This document shows positions 1-12,365 of a stretch of DNA of 64,000 nucleotides, piece after piece. The stretch lies in contig LT629764.1 in assembly GCA_900105225.1 (NCBI GenBank), positions 1,004,098 to 1,068,097 on the forward strand. Reading direction: 5' to 3'. Every line of letters starts with the position of its first letter. Position 1 is the first letter of the stretch. The translations under genes and the position numbers were made by a program. The DNA comes from Paenibacillaceae bacterium GAS479 (GTDB taxonomy: Bacteria > Bacillota > Bacilli > Paenibacillales > Paenibacillaceae). The notes beneath the pieces were generated by a model. It had not been told where the DNA came from, ran no database searches, and saw nothing but the letters and a program-made list of their open reading frames with translations.

Positions 1-1289
1 ATCCCATGCAGCTCCAGTTGGTTCACCAACACGCCCTCGCCAAGTGTAATCGTCGCCGCAGCGACGCCCTCCTTAACGATGATATTGGCGACTGCGCCAG
101 CAAGCACTTTTACTTGCACATTGCTCGTAATCTCCACAATGCTGAATTCCCCGGACAGGGTGACCTCGCCGGTGGACGAGATAACCACTCCTTGAATACC
201 GCTCTGGACATCCTCGCCTGGATTCGACAGTATCGCCGCGTTCGACCGGACGTCAAGCTGCCTTACGATGGTCCGATTGCCGACGACAACACGTACAATT
301 CCGTCTGCCCGATCTACAATGACTGTTCCGAGCTGCGAATTGTTGAGATGAACGCTGTTTGGGCCGCCTCCATTAATCGACGTGCTGCCCAGCACCGTCA
401 CGTTTTCGAGAGTGACGTCCCCGTCGCCGACCTCTCGGCCGATGACCAAATTCCCTTTGACAACCAAATTCCGTAGCGTTGTGCCCGGCGCCTTAATCGT
501 CAGGTCGCCCCCAACGGTATAAACGCCCGTTTCCGGTCCGTAAATACCTGCCGTGTTAACTGTTTTTGCCGGAAGCGAGATTCCTCCGCTCGCTTCCGTG
601 ACCGACCGCTTCCGAATGCGGTCCAGCAGTACAACCGCTTCAGCGCGAGTAAGCTGTTTATTTGGCCCGACCGTCCCGTTCGGAAAGCCTGTCATATACT
701 CGTCGGACAAAAGAGCGCCGAGCGCATCCCGGCCATAACCCGGCACCAGGCTCGCATCCCGGAACGTCTGGAAGGGATTATTCCCCACCTTCAGCAGAGA
801 TGGGACAAGCCCCGCAAGCATCACTGCGGCTTCCGTCCGGTTAAGCGGCTTGTTCGGCCGAAACGTTCCGTCCGGGAAGCCTTTGACATAACCAGCCTGG
901 AGCGCAACTCCAACCTGGGGTGCGAACCATGCCTCGGCAGGAACGTCGCTGAAGCTGAGAGCTGCCTTATCTTCATAGGCGAACAGCCGATTCACAAGCG
1001 CGATGAACTCGACTCGCGAAATAGGCCCATCCGGACGGAAGCTCCCATCTTGAAATCCTTTTATGTATCCTAATCCGATCCATTCCTTGAGCTGTTTTTC
1101 CGCCCAATGGCCGGATATATCACCTGCGGCCTCCTGCAGCTTACCCGCTGCCGCGCTTGAACCAGCAGCAGCAGCTGCCGCTTGGACTGGCTGCCCAAGC
1201 CCGGGCACAATGAGGCCCATAAGCAGGCTGACGATTAGCATTATGCTTATCGCCTGCCCCTTCCATATTGTTGTAGGACGTATGTTCAC
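1..1289 (-). CDS. SLH-domain surface protein, N-terminal part (runs off left edge)
   Basis: The reading frame is open from a GTG at 1289 to the window edge (about 429 residues, 3' end missing). GTG is chosen because a GGAGAGGGG Shine-Dalgarno sits just upstream and the first residues give a basic segment, a hydrophobic core and a cut region near PVQAAAA, i.e. a signal peptide. Three S-layer homology repeats follow (about residues 45-225), with the typical ISRVEF, LNRTEAAVML and LTRAEAVVLL motifs, so the protein should bind secondary cell-wall polymer. The visible remainder is rich in short beta-strand repeats of the type T-L-x-N-L-V-V-K-G-N-L, suggesting a right-handed beta-helix or similar exported fold. 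Function of the exposed part is unknown. The SLH identity is secure; the beta-helix is my reading of the repeat pattern. Confidence 0.85.
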   Translation of the reverse strand, partial: MNIRPTTIWKGQAISIMLIVSLLMGLIVPGLGQPVQAAAAAAGSSAAAGKLQEAAGDISGHWAEKQLKEWIGLGYIKGFQDGSFRPDGPISRVEFIALVNRLFAYEDKAALSFSDVPAEAWFAPQVGVALQAGYVKGFPDGTFRPNKPLNRTEAAVMLAGLVPSLLKVGNNPFQTFRDASLVPGYGRDALGALLSDEYMTGFPNGTVGPNKQLTRAEAVVLLDRIRKRSVTEASGGISLPAKTVNTAGIYGPETGVYTVGGDLTIKAPGTTLRNLVVKGNLVIGREVGDGDVTLENVTVLGSTSINGGGPNSVHLNNSQLGTVIVDRADGIVRVVVGNRTIVRQLDVRSNAAILSNPGEDVQSGIQGVVISSTGEVTLSGEFSIVEITSNVQVKVLAGAVANIIVKEGVAAATITLGEGVLVNQLELHG

Positions 1290-1448
1290 GTCGTATGATT
1301 CCCCTCTCCGCTCTCTTCATTGGCCTCTCTACGCATCCTAAAGTCGGTTATAAACAGGACTTTTTTCATAGACTTGTGCAGAGCTTTTCCCTATGAGTTT
1401 AACTAGAGCGAATAAAAGAATAATGAAAAGAAGAAGGGAGAAAATGAG

Positions 1449-1485
1449 AAAACCCGCGAAGCAACAAGGCTTCGCAGGTTTTTTT
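1449..1485 (-). terminator. Rho-independent terminator after the oxidoreductase gene
   Basis: An 11-bp stem with one mismatch (ACCCGCGAAGC / GCTTCGCAGGT) is flanked by A-rich sequence on the left and a T tract on the right. It can therefore end minus-strand transcription from 1585-2124, and possibly plus-strand transcription too. Confidence 0.6.
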
Positions 1486-1584
1486 GGAGTCTAAAATTAT
1501 TTTAGAAAAGGAAATATTTATCACGTTAATGATAGACTCAGATCAAACTTGAGGTGAATCAAAACTATTCGCGAACGTGGCAGG

Positions 1585-2124
1585 TCACTTCGCTGTTTGC
1601 AGCTTCTGACTTTTCAAATAAGATACAAACGCCTCAGCGCTCTCCTGAATCTTGGCCTCCTCCATGCCCAAAACCCCCTGCAGCAAAAATGGAGACAGGA
1701 AGCTCATACCGCACAGATTGGCGGTTGCCTGGAACGGACGGAGGAGTTCCTCCATCGTATAGCCGTTTCGCCCGCTGCTTTCGTAAGCTTCCGCCAGACC
1801 ACCCGTGGATAACGCAAGCAGCAGTTCCTTGCCTTGCAGCTTGCTGCTGGCAGAACCATAAGCGAAGCCGTAAGTCAGCACGTCATCCAGCCATTGCTTG
1901 AGCAAAGCAGGAGAGCTGTACCAGTAAAAAGGAAATTGAAATACGATACGATCATGCTCGACGAGCAGCTGTTGCTCTTTTTCCACGTTAATTTTGAAGT
2001 CCGGGTATTGTGCGTACAGATAATGGAGCGTCATACCCTCTTCTTGCTGAAGTCGCTCCGCCCAAGTTTTATTGACCTTCGATTGCTCCAGATTTGGATG
2101 CACCACGATTACTAACGTTTTCAT
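1585..2124 (-). CDS. NAD(P)H-dependent oxidoreductase, flavodoxin-like fold (Flavodoxin_2 / KefF-YwrO type)
   Basis: This 179-residue protein has the family's usual length and hallmarks: an N-terminal beta-strand MKTLVIVVHPN, the central F-P-F-Y-W-Y-S-S-P-A-L-L-K-Q-W-L-D segment, and LLLALSTGG near residue 105. Such enzymes use FMN or FAD and NAD(P)H to reduce quinones or other electrophiles in the cytoplasm by two-electron transfer. The start is supported by AAGGAAC five bases upstream of the ATG. It stands alone between the SLH gene and the CRISPR array, so context gives no clue to the substrate. A role in quinone or electrophile detoxification is family knowledge, not shown here. Confidence 0.85.
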   Translation of the reverse strand: MKTLVIVVHPNLEQSKVNKTWAERLQQEEGMTLHYLYAQYPDFKINVEKEQQLLVEHDRIVFQFPFYWYSSPALLKQWLDDVLTYGFAYGSASSKLQGKELLLALSTGGLAEAYESSGRNGYTMEELLRPFQATANLCGMSFLSPFLLQGVLGMEEAKIQESAEAFVSYLKSQKLQTAK

Positions 2125-2271
2125 TTAAAGTTCCTTTCTATGGCGAGGCTACATTTCGTTACCTCATAATTTATTGTTGTTGAAGTTTAACCGAAAAGGA
2201 GCCCTTTTATTATAAAAGCGCGGTCGGGTAGCAATTCCCAAGGCCAAACGCCTGAAAGTCGGCGATTTAGC

Positions 2272-4826
<2,555 letters not shown>

Positions 4827-5010
4827 AGCATACCTCAAAAACCCTGGCTGCGCCTGGGTTTAAAGCCCCAAAAGTGCGAACCTCTTGAAAAGGGCTTCAA
4901 AATCAGATTTATTTTCGACTCAAAATGCGAAATTCCTTGCTATTACTGAGGTGCGAACCTCCCAGGAAATTCATGTGAGCTTGGGGTTCGCACCTAGTTT
5001 ACCTTTTCCT
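4827..5010 (-). promoter_or_regulatory. CRISPR leader region
   Basis: The AT-rich tract next to the conserved end of the array contains the element GTGCGAACC at 4874-4882 and 4951-4959 and its inverse at 4985-4993. The last two make a perfect 11-bp inverted repeat, AGGTGCGAACC/GGTTCGCACCT. Leader position follows from repeat orientation and from repeat decay at the far end. The array promoter should lie here, but I could not assign -35/-10 boxes with confidence. The rest of the gap to 5072 holds no gene I can see. Confidence 0.75.
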
Positions 5011-5072
5011 GACAGAGAGGTCTATCCTTAGTTTCAAACCCTCTCCACTAAGCGGATTAACCGTACAACATC

Positions 5073-5112
5073 AAAAAAAGCCTGCCGCGTTTGCAAAACG
5101 GGCAAGCTTTTT
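5073..5112 (-). terminator. Terminator after ppnP
   Basis: On the minus strand, AAAGCTTGCCCG pairs imperfectly with CGCGGCAGGCTTT and is followed by a T run. It separates ppnP transcription from the CRISPR leader. Confidence 0.7.
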
Positions 5113-5145
5113 GATCAACAGCAGCTCTAGTTCTCGACTGCCTGA

Positions 5146-5463
5146 TTATTCCTGGATATAACTGCAGCAGTAGTCCGTAACCGTATTGATGATAAGCTTG
5201 AACTTAGCGTTCGCAGGAACAGTGAACTCGCCCTCGCCCTGAATGGTGATCCATTCCTCGTTGCCAGGAAGCTGCACTTTCAGATCTCCGGCCAAAATTT
5301 CCATGATCTCCTTGCTGTCCGTACCGAATTCATATTCGCCTGGGAGCATGATACCAAGCGTTTTTTTGGTGCCGTCTGGGAAAATAACGGTGCGGCTCGT
5401 AACTTTGCCGTCAAAGTATACATTTGCTTTTTTTACAGCGGTGACGTTCTCGAATTGGGACAT
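5146..5463 (-). CDS. ppnP: Pyrimidine/purine nucleoside phosphorylase, cupin fold (PpnP/YaiE, DUF1255)
   Basis: The 105-residue protein matches the PpnP/YaiE family along its whole length. It has an N-terminal [13 protein letters not shown], the central [12 protein letters not shown], and the C-terminal [11 protein letters not shown]...TDYCCSY. The family forms a single-domain cupin that cleaves several nucleosides with phosphate to give a base and ribose-1-phosphate in the cytoplasm, as shown for the E. coli member. The gene is monocistronic, with a terminator downstream and the CRISPR leader beyond. The E. coli enzyme has broad substrate use; which nucleosides are used here cannot be told from sequence. 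Confidence 0.88.
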   Translation of the reverse strand: MSQFENVTAVKKANVYFDGKVTSRTVIFPDGTKKTLGIMLPGEYEFGTDSKEIMEILAGDLKVQLPGNEEWITIQGEGEFTVPANAKFKLIINTVTDYCCSYIQE

Positions 5464-5625
5464 AGAAGTTCGATCTCCTTCGTGGTGGTTTGACCGGAAA
5501 CAGCATCTGCATCACACGCTGTACCTTAATTCTTTACCGCTTTAGCATATCACAAGATTCAGTACAGAAGAAGCCGAAAAAGGCTTCTGCCTCTTCCGGC
5601 TTCATCTCTTCACAGTTAAGGCGAA

Positions 5626-7644
5626 TTAGATAAGCTCTTTCACCTTCGCAACAACATTTTCTACCGTGAAGCCATATTCCTTAATGATGCGGTCTCCAGG
5701 AGCGGATGCGCCAAAGGTGTCAATACCGAGCACCGCGCCGCCGTCGCCTGTATAGCGATGCCAGCCGAATGGATGCGCCATTTCGATGGCCAGGCGGGCT
5801 TTAACTTCCGGCAAAATAACCGAATCACGGTATGCTTTGTCTTGTTTATCGAACAGATCCCAGCTCGGCATGCTGACAACGCGAGCTCCAATGCCTTCTT
5901 CAGCCAGAGCTTTCTGAGCCGCTACTGCCAGCTGTACTTCGGAGCCAGTCGCCAGAAGCTGTACTTGAGGCTTGCCTTCAGCAGCTTCGGAAATGACATA
6001 AGCGCCGCGCTTGATGCCTTCACGAGCTTTTTCAGCAGTGCCTTCAAGAATCGGCAGGTTTTGACGAGTCAGAACCAGCGCAACCGGATTTTTCTTGTTT
6101 TCCAGCGTGTAGGCCCAAGCTGCCGAAGTTTCATTGCCGTCAGCCGGACGAAGCACAGTCAGGTTTGGAATGACGCGGATACTTGCCAACTGCTCGATTG
6201 GCTCATGTGTCGGGCCATCTTCGCCTACCGCGATGCTGTCATGCGTAAGCACATAGGTAACTGGCAGGCTCATCAGAGCAGCCAAGCGGACTGCAGGGCG
6301 CAGGTAGTCGGTGAACACGAAGAACGTGCCGCCAAATATCTTCATGCCTTGATGCAGCGCAATACCGTTCATCGCAGCAGCCATGCCGAATTCACGAATT
6401 CCGTAATAGATGTTGCGGCCGGCATAGTTGTTCGCCGTGAAGACGTCGATGCCTTTCAAATGGGTCATCGTGGAGCTTTCAAGGTCAGCGGAGCCGCCTG
6501 CAAGCGCCGGTACATTTTTTGCCAGGCCGTTCAGCGCGTTACCAGAAGCGACGCGAGTCGATACCGGTTTGTCTTCGGTCGTGTAAGCTGGAAGGTCTGC
6601 ATCCCAGCCTTCCGGCAGATCGCCATTGATGGCGAGCTTAAACTGTGCAGCGAGCTCTGGGTAAGCTTGCTCGTACTTGGCGAACAGCTCGTTCCAAGCA
6701 GCGTTGGCTTGCTCTCCCTTTTGCTTCACATCAGCAAAGTTGGCGCGGACTTCGTCTGGTACAAAGAATGGCTCCTCGGAAGCCCACTCGTAGAATTTCT
6801 TAGTCAGAATCGTTTCATCAGCACCCAATGGGGAGCCGTGAGGGCCGGCATGTCCACCTTTGCCGCCTTTGTTCGGGCTGCCGTAACCGATGACCGTCTT
6901 AACTTCGATCAGCGTCGGCTTGCCAGTCTCAGCTTGCGCCTCGGCAATCGCTGCAGCCAGCGCGTCGAGATCATTGCCGTCCTCAACACGCAGCACTTGC
7001 CAGCCATAACCGTCAAAACGCTTCGCTACGCTCTCGGAGAAGCTTAGATTGAGATCACCATCAAGCGAAATATCGTTGGAATCATACAGCATGATCAGCT
7101 TGCCGAGTCCAAGATGTCCCGCCATGGAAGCCGCTTCGTTCGAAATACCTTCGGACAGATCGCCGTCTCCACAGATAACATAAGTGAAGTGATTGATCAG
7201 ATCCATGCTGTCTTTATTGTAAGTTGCGCCCAAATGAGCTTCTGCCATAGCCATGCCAACACCCATGCCCATACCTTGTCCAAGTGGACCGGTCGTAGCG
7301 TCAACACCTGCTGTATGGCCGTGTTCCGGATGACCAGGGGTTTTGGAGCCCCATTGGCGGAAGCTCTTCAGATCGTCGATTGACAGATCGTAGCCAGACA
7401 GATGCAACAGGCTATAAAGAAGCATGGAACCATGACCAGCGGACAGCACGAAGCGGTCACGATTGATCCAGGTTGGATTGGATGGATTATGGTTCATCGT
7501 TTTAGCAAACAGTTGGTAGCCCATTGGAGCTGCGCCCATCGGCATTCCCGGGTGGCCGGATTTTGCCTTCTCGATTGCATCGATGGAAAGCGTACGGATC
7601 GTTGTAACTGATAGTTGGTCAATTGTAGCTTGGGTAATGGCCAT
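5626..7644 (-). CDS. tkt: Transketolase
   Basis: This 672-residue thiamine-diphosphate enzyme transfers two-carbon ketol units in the non-oxidative pentose phosphate pathway. The start at 7644 ([11 protein letters not shown]) is fixed by AGGAGGAG eight bases upstream; the frame is open for 57 codons further up but that part has no family similarity. Visible signatures are [13 protein letters not shown] near residue 30, the ThDP/Mg motif [14 protein letters not shown] near residue 155, the HGSPLG loop, and the pyrimidine-domain [17 protein letters not shown] near residue 470. Length and domain order (PP, Pyr, C-terminal) are normal. Transaldolase-like fsa (23409) and zwf (58636) of the same pathway are also in the window but not linked in an operon. 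A possible terminator (GAAGCC/GGCTTC) lies at about 5570-5602. Confidence 0.97.
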   Translation of the reverse strand: MAITQATIDQLSVTTIRTLSIDAIEKAKSGHPGMPMGAAPMGYQLFAKTMNHNPSNPTWINRDRFVLSAGHGSMLLYSLLHLSGYDLSIDDLKSFRQWGSKTPGHPEHGHTAGVDATTGPLGQGMGMGVGMAMAEAHLGATYNKDSMDLINHFTYVICGDGDLSEGISNEAASMAGHLGLGKLIMLYDSNDISLDGDLNLSFSESVAKRFDGYGWQVLRVEDGNDLDALAAAIAEAQAETGKPTLIEVKTVIGYGSPNKGGKGGHAGPHGSPLGADETILTKKFYEWASEEPFFVPDEVRANFADVKQKGEQANAAWNELFAKYEQAYPELAAQFKLAINGDLPEGWDADLPAYTTEDKPVSTRVASGNALNGLAKNVPALAGGSADLESSTMTHLKGIDVFTANNYAGRNIYYGIREFGMAAAMNGIALHQGMKIFGGTFFVFTDYLRPAVRLAALMSLPVTYVLTHDSIAVGEDGPTHEPIEQLASIRVIPNLTVLRPADGNETSAAWAYTLENKKNPVALVLTRQNLPILEGTAEKAREGIKRGAYVISEAAEGKPQVQLLATGSEVQLAVAAQKALAEEGIGARVVSMPSWDLFDKQDKAYRDSVILPEVKARLAIEMAHPFGWHRYTGDGGAVLGIDTFGASAPGDRIIKEYGFTVENVVAKVKELI

Positions 7645-7845
7645 TAAAAATTCTCCTCCTATTTTAGGCGGTTCAAATTGTTGAGTTTGATCTTTCGCGC
7701 CGCCTTGCAAGCGCCTCGGATGTGAAACATTGTACCACTCTGAATATGCCAATGCCATCGGACAGGCCCTGACACACCATGAAAGTTTCATGAATGCCTG
7801 CAAAAGAACCATCATTTTCCAACGAGAGCATCTGCTCCAAGCAAG

Positions 7846-8745
7846 TTAGCCGTGGAAAACGACTGTTTTGTTCTGATGGACAAGAATGCGATCCTCAGCA
7901 TGCCATTTGACAGCACGAGCCAGAACGACTCGCTCGATCGTGCGGCCTATACGCTTAAGGCTCGGTACATCGTCCCGATGGCTAACCCGCTGCACGTCCT
8001 GCTCGATGATCGGACCGCCGTCAAGTTCTTCCGTCACATAGTGTGCGGTAGCTCCGATAATTTTTACGCCGCGGTTGTAGGCTTGCGCATAGGGCTTGCC
8101 GCCAACAAATGCCGGCAGGAAGGAGTGATGGATATTGATAATCCGGTTCGGGAACTGCTCGATGACTTTAGGGGAAACGATCTGCATGTAGCGGGCCAAG
8201 ACGATCAGATCCGCATTGCGGCCAATCGTCTCTAACTGCTTGCGCTCAGCCTCCGCCCTTGTCTCAGGCGTAATCGGAATATGATGGTAAGGAATGCCGA
8301 ATGATTCCACCAGCTCGCGCATGTCCGGATGATTGCTGATAACCATAGCAATCTCGACATCCAAGTCTCCTGCCTGCCACTGCCAGAGCAGTTCCAGCAA
8401 ACAGTGATCCTCCTTGGAAACAAAAACGGCCAGACGCTTCTTGCGGCTAGCGCGGAACGTATGCCATTTCATCTCGAAACGGTCGGCTACACGGGTAAAG
8501 TCCTCCTGTAAAATTGGGAGCTGTGTGTCCATATCAGCCAGATCGAATTCGAAGCGGATGAAGAACATACCCCCTTCTGGATCCATCGTGTACTGGTCGG
8601 ATTGAACAATGTTCGCGCCATGTTCATAGAGAAACTGGGATACTGCGGCGACGATGCCAGGACGATCAGGACAGGAGATCAGCATACGAGCCCGGCCAGA
8701 TTTGGCTCCGGTATCCGCTTGTGGAGATTGGTAAGAGTGAGGCAT
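7846..8745 (-). CDS. purU: Formyltetrahydrofolate deformylase
   Basis: The 299-residue protein has an N-terminal ACT domain (ISCPDRPGIVAAVSQFL, about residues 22-100) followed by a formyl-transferase-fold hydrolase domain. Key elements of the latter are SNHPD, the catalytic HHSFLPAF region near residue 225, and GATAHYVTEELDGGPII with the conserved Asp. It hydrolyses 10-formyl-THF to formate and THF, balancing one-carbon pools and supplying formate for purine synthesis. It follows tkt upstream on the same strand, with a roughly 200-bp gap, so co-transcription is uncertain. The assignment over the related purN is supported by the ACT domain. Confidence 0.95.
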   Translation of the reverse strand: MPHSYQSPQADTGAKSGRARMLISCPDRPGIVAAVSQFLYEHGANIVQSDQYTMDPEGGMFFIRFEFDLADMDTQLPILQEDFTRVADRFEMKWHTFRASRKKRLAVFVSKEDHCLLELLWQWQAGDLDVEIAMVISNHPDMRELVESFGIPYHHIPITPETRAEAERKQLETIGRNADLIVLARYMQIVSPKVIEQFPNRIINIHHSFLPAFVGGKPYAQAYNRGVKIIGATAHYVTEELDGGPIIEQDVQRVSHRDDVPSLKRIGRTIERVVLARAVKWHAEDRILVHQNKTVVFHG

Positions 8746-8959
8746 AGGATTAAAGACTTCCTTCCATGAGGGTGATAGTAGTTATAGGTGCCGGCTTTTG
8801 AGCAGTCCAGCACTAAAGTCGTAAGATGTCGACAAAGCACAGAAAACCGCCGGGATGAGAAGGGCCAGGCAGACTGCTAATCAGCAGTTCGCGAAAGCTT
8901 CCACTCCGTCAGTTGTCCCTGTGCCTTAAGCTTGGGAGGTCGTCATGCCTGCCGAATAG

Positions 8960-10090
8960 TTATCGGGCGTTGACCAATACCTTCTTGCCAGCAAACCAAT
9001 AAGTAATAAGTTGATTGAGCTCTTCCTCCGCCGTATCCGGGAACTCCCCGGCTTCACGTACAAGATCATAAAGACGCTCCATCGGCTCGCGCGGGTCAGC
9101 CTTGCGGGCTTTGGCGTCGCTTTTGATCGTGTCCCACACGGATAACACATAGGTGCGACGGTCGATCTCTTGTTTACCAAAGAAGTCATGCAACTTCTCC
9201 AGCTGATCGTAAAAACGCTCCCCGAAACGCTCCATGCCGTCGCCGCGCAGCAAGGCAATTTCTGCCTCATACATTGGGCGCTGCTTTTTAGGGTCCTTGC
9301 CAATCCATGGTGTTTCAAGAATGAACGGGCGCCCAGCAAGCGCTTCGTGATGGACGATGGCGTGGATGGCATCATAACCGAGCCAGCCCGATCCGATCGG
9401 AGTATGACGATCCTTATGGGCGCCGACAGGATTTTTAGTATCGTTAACGTGGACGACTGCAGCCTTGTCCAATCCGACAATGCGGTCGAACTGTTCCAAT
9501 ACGCCGTCTAAGTCGCCAGCGAGATCATAACCTGCATCATGCATATGGCAAGTGTCCAAACATACCGTTAGGCGGTTATTGTTATGAACCTTGTCCATAA
9601 TTGCTGCAAGCTCCTCGAACGAACGACCGATTTCGGTCCCTTTTCCGGCCATCGTCTCGAGCGCGATGTTAACATCGGTCTCTTCCACGCCGGAAAGCAC
9701 CTCGTTCAAGCCCTCAGCAATCCGGTTAATGCCGAATTCTGCATCCTTATCGGTATAAGCACCTGGATGGAGCACGATGTTGCGGACTCCGATCGCATGT
9801 GTACGGCGGATCTCCTCCTGCAAAAAGCGAACAGCAAGCTCAAACGTATCTTCCTTGTAGGAGCCAAGATTGATAATGTAAGGCGCATGCACGACAATTT
9901 CACCGATGCCCGCACTTTCCATAAGCTGCTTGCCTTCTTCAATATATAGAGAATCAATCGGTTTACGCCTCGTATTCTGCGGCGCACCGGTATAAATCAT
10001 GAATGAGCTGGAGCCGTACGAGATGGCCTCCTGCGTTGCTGTAACAAGCCCCTTATCGCTGAAGGATACGTGAGAGCCGATTTTAAGCAT
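8960..10090 (-). CDS. nfo: Endonuclease IV (AP endonuclease, Nfo) with C-terminal extension
   Basis: Residues 1-290 match the endonuclease IV TIM barrel. Present are [12 protein letters not shown] at the start, [42 protein letters not shown] and [16 protein letters not shown], which supply the Zn-binding His, Glu and Asp residues. The enzyme cuts the phosphodiester 5' to abasic sites in base-excision repair and is spore-protective in Bacillus. At 376 residues it is about 80 longer than usual: after [11 protein letters not shown] the chain continues with a charged, helical tail ([20 protein letters not shown]...). The start is supported by AAAGGGGCGG upstream of the ATG. The gene is divergent from the DUF2621 gene. 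Confidence 0.93.
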   Translation of the reverse strand: MLKIGSHVSFSDKGLVTATQEAISYGSSSFMIYTGAPQNTRRKPIDSLYIEEGKQLMESAGIGEIVVHAPYIINLGSYKEDTFELAVRFLQEEIRRTHAIGVRNIVLHPGAYTDKDAEFGINRIAEGLNEVLSGVEETDVNIALETMAGKGTEIGRSFEELAAIMDKVHNNNRLTVCLDTCHMHDAGYDLAGDLDGVLEQFDRIVGLDKAAVVHVNDTKNPVGAHKDRHTPIGSGWLGYDAIHAIVHHEALAGRPFILETPWIGKDPKKQRPMYEAEIALLRGDGMERFGERFYDQLEKLHDFFGKQEIDRRTYVLSVWDTIKSDAKARKADPREPMERLYDLVREAGEFPDTAEEELNQLITYWFAGKKVLVNAR

Positions 10091-10202
10091 GCTTCAACCG
10101 CCCCTTTCGAAAATTGGTGAGAAAACAATTAGTTTTATTCTACAGGGTGCGTCGAAATAAAGCTAGGAATCGGCTATAATTTGGATTGAGGTGACATCGT
10201 TA

Positions 10203-10640
10203 ATGAAACATATTCCAGATTGGTTCATGTACTTCATCGTTTTTTGGGCGTTTGTCATGGTTGGCTCAATGTCTGTCGGCGGATACTTCATGTTTCGCAA
10301 ATTCCTGAAAGTGCTTCCCAAAAGAGATGGAAAGTCCAAGTTGGACTGGCAGAACTACTGGGTTGAGCGCAGCCGCAGCTTATGGACAGATGACTCCAAG
10401 GAACTGCTAGATGAACTGGTCGCTCCCGTTCCAGGGCCTTTTCGCGACATCGCCAAACATTCAATTGCTGCGCGAATCGGACAAGTTGCCGTCGAGAGCG
10501 GCTCGACTGAAGTTACTCGTGCCCACTGCATAGAAGGCTACATTCGCGCTACGCCCAAGAGGGATTATAGAAGTCTTGTTACATTCCTCGACAAGCGCGG
10601 CATCGATTATTCCGCTTATCGGCATTTACTCAACCGATAG
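10203..10640 (+). CDS. DUF2621 family membrane protein (YneK-like)
   Basis: The 145-residue protein has one N-terminal transmembrane segment (about residues 7-30, WFMYFIVFWAFVMVGSMSVGG) and a cytosolic domain. It carries the conserved motifs of DUF2621: DWQNYWVERSRSLW, PVPGPFRDIAKHSIAARIG and CIEGYIRATPKRD. ATG 10203 is preferred over the in-frame GTG at 10191 because the Shine-Dalgarno GAGGTGA overlaps that GTG and is correctly spaced for the ATG. A TATAAT at 10175-10180 may be its -10 box. Function of the family is unknown. Confidence 0.8.
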   Translation: MKHIPDWFMYFIVFWAFVMVGSMSVGGYFMFRKFLKVLPKRDGKSKLDWQNYWVERSRSLWTDDSKELLDELVAPVPGPFRDIAKHSIAARIGQVAVESGSTEVTRAHCIEGYIRATPKRDYRSLVTFLDKRGIDYSAYRHLLNR

Positions 10641-10776
10641 TTGCAGCCCGCTGCGAGGTAGTCTTTCCGTTGTCTACCGTTTAGATCTTCTCGTTTCAAC
10701 TGGCCCAGCCCATGGATTGGCAAACTCTCTGTCAGGGTAATGGAAAGTACTTACGACTACCTCGGAGGTGCTGACC

Positions 10777-11277
10777 ATGAATCTGATCCTAACCCGCCGT
10801 CCAAGCGGCAAAAAAAGAAATAGCTTTGCTCCTGCTAGCTTGACTCTAATGGCCATGTTGATGCTCGCCGCAGGCTGCGGTGCAAACCCAAATGACACTG
10901 CCAATGCTCAAAATGTAAACGGTGGTGGTATAGTCGATAGCTCTTCTGGCGTCTCTCCCGATTCGGCAGGCAAGCCAGTGGCCCAGGCTACCCCTATTCC
11001 GGACAAGCCAGCAACAAGCACAAGCAAACCTGCCACTCAGTCCCAGAAGCAGCAAGGTACCGGTATATTCAACGGTCTCGCAGACGGACATTCCGCCGAG
11101 ATCAAGACCGACACTGACACAATTGTATTTCAAGCATCTACAGAGCAAATTGAACGAATGAACAAGTTTGAATTCGGTGATCCAGTCAGCTTTAGTTATA
11201 TAGTGAAGGTAATTAACAGCGAGACCGAAGGGAAAATCAAACAGCCTTGGATTGTTGAAATTAAAAAAGAGTCTTAA
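10777..11277 (+). CDS. Predicted lipoprotein, unknown function
   Basis: The 166-residue protein begins with a basic n-region, a hydrophobic core and a clear lipobox (MLAAGC, Cys about residue 36), so it should be lipidated and anchored outside the membrane. A Ser/Thr/Pro/Gln-rich linker (about residues 40-100) follows. The last 65 residues form a compact domain (FNGLADGHSAEI, TIVFQAS, GDPVSFSYIVK) with alternating hydrophobic residues typical of a small beta-barrel. The start is the ATG at 10777, six bases after GGAGGTG. I do not recognise the family. It is followed on the same strand by the epimerase gene, 64 bp away. Confidence 0.75.
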   Translation: MNLILTRRPSGKKRNSFAPASLTLMAMLMLAAGCGANPNDTANAQNVNGGGIVDSSSGVSPDSAGKPVAQATPIPDKPATSTSKPATQSQKQQGTGIFNGLADGHSAEIKTDTDTIVFQASTEQIERMNKFEFGDPVSFSYIVKVINSETEGKIKQPWIVEIKKES

Positions 11278-11341
11278 TGGGCTATTTCCGGATCTAAAAA
11301 AATAGTTGTGAACGGAATTATAGGAATGGAGGCTGGTAGCA

Positions 11342-12259
11342 ATGAGAATCGCGATTACCGGCGGGACCGGCTTTATCGGACAGGCTTTAATGAAAGCCTT
11401 AATGAGCTTGGGACATTCCGGCTGGATCATTTCTCGCAGTCTCCCTGACAAAGCTCCTGGAAACGGGTCAACCCCCGCCGGGGGCTTTGTTCGTGTAAGC
11501 TGGGGCCAACTTGAGGCCTCGCCCCAATTGCTGAATGGCGTTGAAGCCGTCATCAATTTGGCAGGAGAAACGATCAGTCAGCGCTGGACGGAAACAGCCA
11601 AAAACCGGATTCGCAGCTCAAGAGTGGAAACTGCGGCTAAGCTGGCTGATATATTGAGCCAAGCCGACATCATGCCCAAGATACTCGTTCAGGCTTCCGG
11701 AGTTAATGCCTATGGCTTTTCGGATTCTGCAACCTTTACGGAAGAGAATCCGACCGCAGAAGAGGATTTCCTAGCATCGGTTGTGAGAGATTGGGAGCAT
11801 GCCGCAAAGGCCATTCCTGCTGAAAGAAATGTCACTCTCCGCTTTGGAGTTGTGCTGGGTAAAGATGGTGGTGCTCTGCCTCGTATGCTGCTTCCTTTTC
11901 GCATGATGGCCGGTGGACCACTCGGTAGCGGAAAGCAATGGATGTCTTGGATCCACCTTCAGGATCTGGTTCAGCTGATCATCCATTCGCTAAACAGCGT
12001 AACGCTTGAGGGAGTCGTCAATGCAACAGCTCCTGAACCAGCGCGCAATAGCGAATTCGGGAGGGCTGCCGCCAAGGCGCTTGGCCGCCCCTACTGGCTT
12101 ATCGCCCCAAGCCCTCCGCTGCGTCTTGCACTGGGTGAAATGTCTGATTTGCTGCTTAAAGGTCAGAGGGTTGTACCTGCCAAAGCTTTGGCGGACGGCT
12201 TCCGTTTCCAATTCCCTTCCATCCAGGAAGCGCTTGATAATCTGCTGGCGCGAAGCTAA
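11342..12259 (+). CDS. TIGR01777-type NAD(P)-dependent epimerase (SDR39U1 family)
   Basis: This 305-residue protein starts with the Rossmann motif GGTGFIGQAL (residues 7-16). Conserved parts of the TIGR01777/SDR39U1 group are AVINLAGETISQRWTE near residue 75, KNRIRSSRVE, QASGVNAYG near 120 (with the active-site Tyr) and RFGVVLGKDGGALPRML. Family members are cytosolic, NADPH-binding and of unknown substrate; the Bacillus homologue is YfhF. It has a good Shine-Dalgarno (GGAGG) nine bases before the ATG. Confidence 0.88.
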   Translation: MRIAITGGTGFIGQALMKALMSLGHSGWIISRSLPDKAPGNGSTPAGGFVRVSWGQLEASPQLLNGVEAVINLAGETISQRWTETAKNRIRSSRVETAAKLADILSQADIMPKILVQASGVNAYGFSDSATFTEENPTAEEDFLASVVRDWEHAAKAIPAERNVTLRFGVVLGKDGGALPRMLLPFRMMAGGPLGSGKQWMSWIHLQDLVQLIIHSLNSVTLEGVVNATAPEPARNSEFGRAAAKALGRPYWLIAPSPPLRLALGEMSDLLLKGQRVVPAKALADGFRFQFPSIQEALDNLLARS

Positions 12260-12365
12260 CTTGCTGCACTTATCCTTAAGAGTGCATGATGACTAGTGGT
12301 TTTCCCAGGAGTTGAAGACTAACTACATTGTGGTCCTTTGAAGCATGATCTGAAATTGTTGGCAC

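Noticed and set aside
5758-7047. 429-codon plus-strand frame opposite tkt
   Set aside because: Antisense shadow of the well-conserved transketolase gene; no start signal or protein-like character.
8926-9480. 184-codon minus-strand frame overlapping nfo
   Set aside because: Out-of-frame shadow inside the endonuclease IV coding region.
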